Below are positions 60,766 through 64,000 of a DNA stretch of 64,000 bases, in pieces. Within the stretch, counting starts at the first letter, position 1. Every line of letters begins with the position of its first letter. This DNA is from Phenylobacterium sp. (GTDB taxonomy: Bacteria > Pseudomonadota > Alphaproteobacteria > Caulobacterales > Caulobacteraceae). Position numbers and translations under genes: made by a program. The notes below the pieces were generated by a model. That model saw nothing but the letters and a program-made list of their open reading frames with translations. It did not search any database and had not been told where the DNA came from. The stretch spans positions 1-64,000 of the forward strand of contig NZ_JAUXSP010000018.1 of assembly GCF_030679875.1 (NCBI RefSeq), given 5' to 3'.

Positions 60766-61200
60766 TCAGGCGCCGGGATGCTTGGGCAAGCCGTTCTGAC
60801 GCTTTGCCGTCTGGGACATGACCGCAACGCCCTGGACATCCTTGCCGCCCAGCCGCACGACCTCCTTGAGCATCACGGCCTTCAACCGCTCCACATCAAT
60901 GCTGACAAAGTCGGTCTTGCTGGTGAAGGGAGCCCGGTGTCCGGACCGCACGAGGGCGTCGCGGAAGAACGGCTCCCGCTCTCGAGCCTTCTGCAGGTTG
61001 GCCATCGGCGAAAAGCTCAGCCGCACGCCCACGAAGATGTAGTTGACCACGCGCTCGCCGAGCACGACCGGCAGGGCCACAGGCGAGATGTCCAGATGCT
61101 GCCCCGTAGACGCCGCCTTTCCGCCCGAGGGGGCGGCGGCCGACGCCTGGCCGGCGAACAGGACAGCGGGAAGGAAGGCCAGAAGGCTTCGGCGGTGCAT
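60766..61200 (-). CDS. Exported hypothetical protein
   Basis: Protein of 144 residues: signal peptide MHRRSLLAFLPAVLFAGQASA, a short Gly/Ser/Lys linker, then a domain with HLDISPVALPVVLGERVVNYIFVGVRLSFSP and ALVRSGHRAPFTSKTDFVSIDVERLKAVMLKEVVR. The VALPVV...VNYIFVGVRL pattern is reminiscent of FliL-like periplasmic domains (a strand followed by a helix), but I would not assign it. It lies between hppA and thiL on the same strand; a 6-bp stem (60717-60735) follows it. Confidence 0.65.
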   Translation of the reverse strand: MHRRSLLAFLPAVLFAGQASAAAPSGGKAASTGQHLDISPVALPVVLGERVVNYIFVGVRLSFSPMANLQKAREREPFFRDALVRSGHRAPFTSKTDFVSIDVERLKAVMLKEVVRLGGKDVQGVAVMSQTAKRQNGLPKHPGA

Positions 61201-61240
61201 GCTGCCAAGCTAGCGGTTTAGGGTTGCCGCATTCTTACGA

Positions 61241-62209
61241 TCACGGGTGAGTCCAGCCACCCCGAGCAATCGGCAAAGGCGCGCCATCGAACGTGGCGAT
61301 CACCCCTGCCCCAGCCTCAGCCACGCCGATCACGGGAAGGCCCAAGGCCCCGGCCGCGCCTGGCGGCGCTGTGATCAGCAATTCATAGTCGTCGCCGAAG
61401 CTGGCCAGCACCGCCAGCCCCTGGTCGATAGCCGGCTGCGCCTGAAGCCAGGCTCGGCCGCTCGATGACAGGGGCATCGCCCCCAGGTCCAGACGCAGGG
61501 CGACGCCGCTGGCTGTGGCGACATGGCCGGCGTCGGCCAGCAGGCCATCGGAGATATCTGCGCAGGCTGAAGCCCACTGGCGAAGGTGGTCTCGAAGATC
61601 GAGTCGCGGGATCGGCAGACGGTAGTGCTCGATCAAAGCTCCGCCCGGGTCTGGCCAACGGCCCTGGGCGGCGGCGAGGCCAAGCCCCCCATCTCCGATC
61701 GGGCCACTGACCATGACCAGGTCCCCAGGCTTCGCTCCGGAACGTAGAACCGCCCGGCCCTGCGGGACCCAGCCCAGTAGGGTCATGCTGGCCACCAGCG
61801 GGCCGGAGGTCGAGACTGTGTCTCCCCCCAGCAGATACGTCTCGAAGGCGGCGCCATCGACATCAAGTCCCTGGGCGAAGGCCTGGCGGGCGGCGAAGTC
61901 CGTCCCGGTGGGCCAGGCCACCGCCAGGAAGTACCCGTAGGGCTCAGCGCCCTTGGCGGCGAGATCCGAGAGATTGGTCCGCAGGAGCTTCCGCGCCACC
62001 AAGTCGCGGGCTTCGCCCTGGGGAAAGTGAACCCCCTCGACCAGGGCGTCCTTGGTGACCACGAGGTCAAATCCCGGCCGCGACGGGATCACCGCGGCGT
62101 CGTCCAGCAGGCCAAGCGCCTCTGGCGCTCCCCGGGTCAGGGGACGGTAGAGCCGGGCGATCTGTTCGAATTCCCCCGGCGAGTGGCCGGTCTCGTCAGG
62201 TCCGGACAT
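61241..62209 (-). CDS. thiL: Thiamine-monophosphate kinase
   Basis: Protein of 322 residues: [105 protein letters not shown] and [12 protein letters not shown], matching ThiL. It makes thiamine diphosphate from the monophosphate. The ATG at 62209 overlaps the nusB 3' end by 14 nt; a frame reaching 62287 would lie inside nusB. nusB-thiL is a common pair. Confidence 0.93.
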   Translation of the reverse strand: MSGPDETGHSPGEFEQIARLYRPLTRGAPEALGLLDDAAVIPSRPGFDLVVTKDALVEGVHFPQGEARDLVARKLLRTNLSDLAAKGAEPYGYFLAVAWPTGTDFAARQAFAQGLDVDGAAFETYLLGGDTVSTSGPLVASMTLLGWVPQGRAVLRSGAKPGDLVMVSGPIGDGGLGLAAAQGRWPDPGGALIEHYRLPIPRLDLRDHLRQWASACADISDGLLADAGHVATASGVALRLDLGAMPLSSSGRAWLQAQPAIDQGLAVLASFGDDYELLITAPPGAAGALGLPVIGVAEAGAGVIATFDGAPLPIARGGWTHP

Positions 62210-62666
62210 CCTGGGCCACGCCATCCAGGGCGCCGTTGACAAAGCCGGGCTCTGGGCCGTCGAAGAACGACTTGGCCAACTCCACATACTCGTCGATCAC
62301 CACCTCGGTCGGGACATCGGGCCGCTCAGACAACTCATAGGCGCCCGAACGCAGGATCGCGCGGACTGTGGCGTCCAGGCGTTCCAGTCGCCAGCCCTGC
62401 GCCAGCCGCCGAACCACGGCGCGATCAACCGGGCCTTGATGGGCGACCACCCCCCGGAGCAGTTCAGCGAAAAACGTCTCATCGGCGCCGGTAAGCGCAA
62501 AACCCTCAACATCCCGCTCAAAACGATGGTCGGAAAACTCGCGAATCACCGCCTCGACGCCAGCGCCAGAGACCTCCATCTGATAGAGGGCCTGGACGAC
62601 GGCCAGACGGGCGACGGATCGGGCCTGTCGCGCAGGCTGCGGCGCTGGGGGAAGATCTCCGTTCAT
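62196..62666 (-). CDS. nusB: Transcription antitermination factor NusB
   Basis: Protein of 156 residues: [28 protein letters not shown], then [90 protein letters not shown], the complete NusB fold. It binds boxA RNA with S10 in rRNA antitermination. Its ATG overlaps the ribH stop (ATGA). The N-terminus is extended by about 15 residues relative to E. coli. Confidence 0.95.
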   Translation of the reverse strand: MNGDLPPAPQPARQARSVARLAVVQALYQMEVSGAGVEAVIREFSDHRFERDVEGFALTGADETFFAELLRGVVAHQGPVDRAVVRRLAQGWRLERLDATVRAILRSGAYELSERPDVPTEVVIDEYVELAKSFFDGPEPGFVNGALDGVAQDVRT

Positions 62667-63127
62667 TGATCATGCCCGGACAGGCGGGCCTTGAGACTGA
62701 TCATTTCCAGACAGGCCCGCGCCGCCCCGCCACCCTTGTCGGCCTGGCTCGCCCGGGCTCTGTCCCAGGCCTGAGCTTCTTCGTCCACGGTGAGGATGCC
62801 GTTGCCGATGCAAAGCCGGCGGTTGAGGGTCAGGTCCATCAGCCCACGGGCTGATTCGTTGGACACCACCTCGAAATGATAGGTTTCGCCGCGGATCACG
62901 CAGCCAAGGGCCACGTAGCCATCATAGGCGACGCCGGCCCCCGCCCCCGAGGCGTCGGCTATGGCGATCGCCCCTGGAATCTCCAGGGCGCCGGGCACGG
63001 TGACGATATCGAAATCGACATCATGAGCGCTCAAAACATCGCTCGCGCCGGCCAGCAGGGCGTCAGCGATCTCACTATAGAACCGCGCCTCGACCACGAG
63101 GACGCGCAGCTTCTCGTCTTGCATCAT
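62663..63127 (-). CDS. ribH: 6,7-dimethyl-8-ribityllumazine synthase
   Basis: Protein of 154 residues: [71 protein letters not shown] and [16 protein letters not shown], the lumazine synthase pattern (catalytic His in ETYHFE). It joins the ribityl-pyrimidine to dihydroxybutanone phosphate. Start is the first or second of two adjacent ATG codons. It lies 39 nt after ribE; ribBA, which supplies one of its substrates and often sits here, is absent. Confidence 0.94.
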   Translation of the reverse strand: MMQDEKLRVLVVEARFYSEIADALLAGASDVLSAHDVDFDIVTVPGALEIPGAIAIADASGAGAGVAYDGYVALGCVIRGETYHFEVVSNESARGLMDLTLNRRLCIGNGILTVDEEAQAWDRARASQADKGGGAARACLEMISLKARLSGHDQ

Positions 63128-63166
63128 AGATTCCAGCGACCGCGGGAGGCGATCTTCTCTCTGCCT

Positions 63167-63757
63167 TTAGGCGGTTTCGCGCCACCGCGCGAGATAGCGC
63201 GCCAGCATGTCGATCTCCAGGTTCACCCTTGAGCCGACTTTCAGGTCTCCCAGCGTCGTGACCTCCCAGGTGTGCGGGATGAGATTCACGCCGAAGACAT
63301 CATCCTCGACCTCGTTCACCGTCAGTGACACCCCCTCGACGGTTATGGAGCCCTTGGGGGCGATATATCGGTGTAGGGGCCGCGGAACCTTGACCTGAAC
63401 CCGGTGCGAGCCCCCCTCGGACCGGACCGCGACGACCTCGCCCACCCCATCCACATGCCCTGAGACGATATGCCCGCCGAGCTCGTCGCCCACCCGGGCG
63501 GAACGCTCAAGATTGACCCGGTGACCCGGCGCCCACGCCCCCAGCGTGGTCCTGTCGAGGGTTTCGCCGGACACCTCCACCGCGAACCAGTCCACGCCCT
63601 TTTCTACCACTGTCAGGCAGCAGCCGGCATGGGCGATGGATGCGCCGATCTCAATGGTGGGCAGGTCAAATCGCGTCTCTATCTCGAACCTGCGGTCCCG
63701 ATCTGTGTCTCGAACGGCCCGCACCTGGCCAACGTCGGTGATAATGCCGGTGAACAT
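63167..63757 (-). CDS. ribE: Riboflavin synthase, alpha subunit
   Basis: Protein of 196 residues with two lumazine-binding barrels: MFTGIITDVGQVRAV at the start, ASIAHAGCCLTVVEKGVDWFAVEVSGETL, then GGHIVSGHVDGVGEV, APKGSITVEGVSLTVNEVEDDVFGVNLIPHTWEVTTLG. The barrels exchange a four-carbon unit between two lumazines. It starts directly after the ribD stop codon with no gap (TGA then ATG), and ends 39 nt before ribH. Confidence 0.95.
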   Translation of the reverse strand: MFTGIITDVGQVRAVRDTDRDRRFEIETRFDLPTIEIGASIAHAGCCLTVVEKGVDWFAVEVSGETLDRTTLGAWAPGHRVNLERSARVGDELGGHIVSGHVDGVGEVVAVRSEGGSHRVQVKVPRPLHRYIAPKGSITVEGVSLTVNEVEDDVFGVNLIPHTWEVTTLGDLKVGSRVNLEIDMLARYLARWRETA

Positions 63758-64000
63758 TCAAATCCTCTCATAGGTTTCCCAGAGGTCGTCGCCGAGGGCG
63801 CTGACCTGCGTTCGGGCGAGCCTCGGCGCCTGGGCCAGCGCCTCCAAGGCCAGGGCGCCCACGGCTGGACGCCCCTCCCCGCCGATGATGATAGGTGCGC
63901 GGAACCACTCCAGCTGGTCAACGACGCCACCCTGCAGAAAGCTGGCGGCCACCTCCCCGCCCCCCTCTACGAACAGCTGGCGCAGGCCAAGCGCGGCCAG
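63758..64000 (-). CDS. ribD: Riboflavin biosynthesis protein RibD, C-terminal reductase part (cut by window edge)
   Basis: Only the last 80 codons are in the window. The frame reads LRQLFVEGGGEVAASFLQGGVVDQL-WFRAPIIIGGEGRPAVGAL, the end of the pyrimidine reductase (RibD C-terminal) domain with its VEGGGxxA motif. The N-terminal deaminase lies beyond position 64000. RibD deaminates and reduces the pyrimidine intermediate of riboflavin synthesis. It is immediately followed by ribE, the head of ribD-ribE-ribH-nusB-thiL. Confidence 0.9.
   Translation of the reverse strand: MAALGLRQLFVEGGGEVAASFLQGGVVDQLEWFRAPIIIGGEGRPAVGALALEALAQAPRLARTQVSALGDDLWETYERI

Overview
This 64 kb window is GC-rich chromosomal DNA from an alphaproteobacterium, most likely Caulobacterales (Caulobacter/Phenylobacterium type). 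The evidence is the gene content: a PopA-like protein (two receiver-like domains plus a degenerate GGDEF domain), a two-domain cold shock protein, recG/sdhE/mfd side by side, type-2 argC, an NDUFS4-like complex I subunit, a ubiquinol-cytochrome c chaperone, DUF2842, a class I PHA synthase and a ribDEH-nusB-thiL run. Coding density is very high and no gap between genes exceeds about 220 bases. I see no insertion sequence, prophage, integrase, CRISPR array, plasmid or replication origin.

Layout. 1-3651 (minus): ydbH-ynbE-ydbL, an inter-membrane lipid-transport (AsmA-like) operon whose ydbL carries an in-frame TAA. 3685-6213 (minus): a membrane hybrid histidine kinase interrupted by an in-frame TGA. 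6318-11249: MFS transporter, tusA, YihY-like membrane protein, CaiB-type CoA transferase and an SDR enzyme. 11385-19424: PopA-like c-di-GMP effector, mfd, sdhE, a lipoprotein and recG. 19439-23988 (minus): a DUF3089 protein, then hldD-hldE-kdsA for LPS inner-core sugars. 24182-31109: cfa, cysK, sseA, a GNAT enzyme, an orphan amino-acid-binding lipoprotein, metC and glycerate kinase, a sulfur/serine-linked neighbourhood. 31072-34466: small genes and three tRNAs (Arg-TCT, Pro-TGG, Glu-TTC), with NDUFS4, a thioesterase, DUF192 and a double cold shock protein. 34523-39882 (minus): recJ, glpX, hom and an AlaC/DapL-like aminotransferase. 39947-46113: a lipoprotein, phaC with a histone-like tail, a serine hydrolase, msrB and a second hybrid kinase. 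46216-49551 (minus): argC, rpsI-rplM, and folE followed by a BLUF blue-light receptor. 49660-53752: a DsbA-family isomerase, phoX with a possible Pho promoter, ctaA, glsB, DUF2842 and tRNA-Pro(GGG). 53812-57769 (minus): merR, ihfA, fabH, plsX, DUF177 and a cytochrome bc1 chaperone. 57876-64000: bamE, hppA, an exported hypothetical, then thiL-nusB-ribH-ribE-ribD (ribD cut by the window edge).

Most of the window is ordinary core genome. The points that stand out are two premature stop codons in otherwise intact genes within 6 kb, a strong + strand intrinsic terminator upstream of hppA with no gene to serve (possible small RNA), the folE-BLUF gene pair, the phasin/histone-like extension of the PHA synthase, a DUF3089 protein that lacks its expected serine, and a Pho-box-like promoter in front of phoX. 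I did not find a clearly new multi-gene system.
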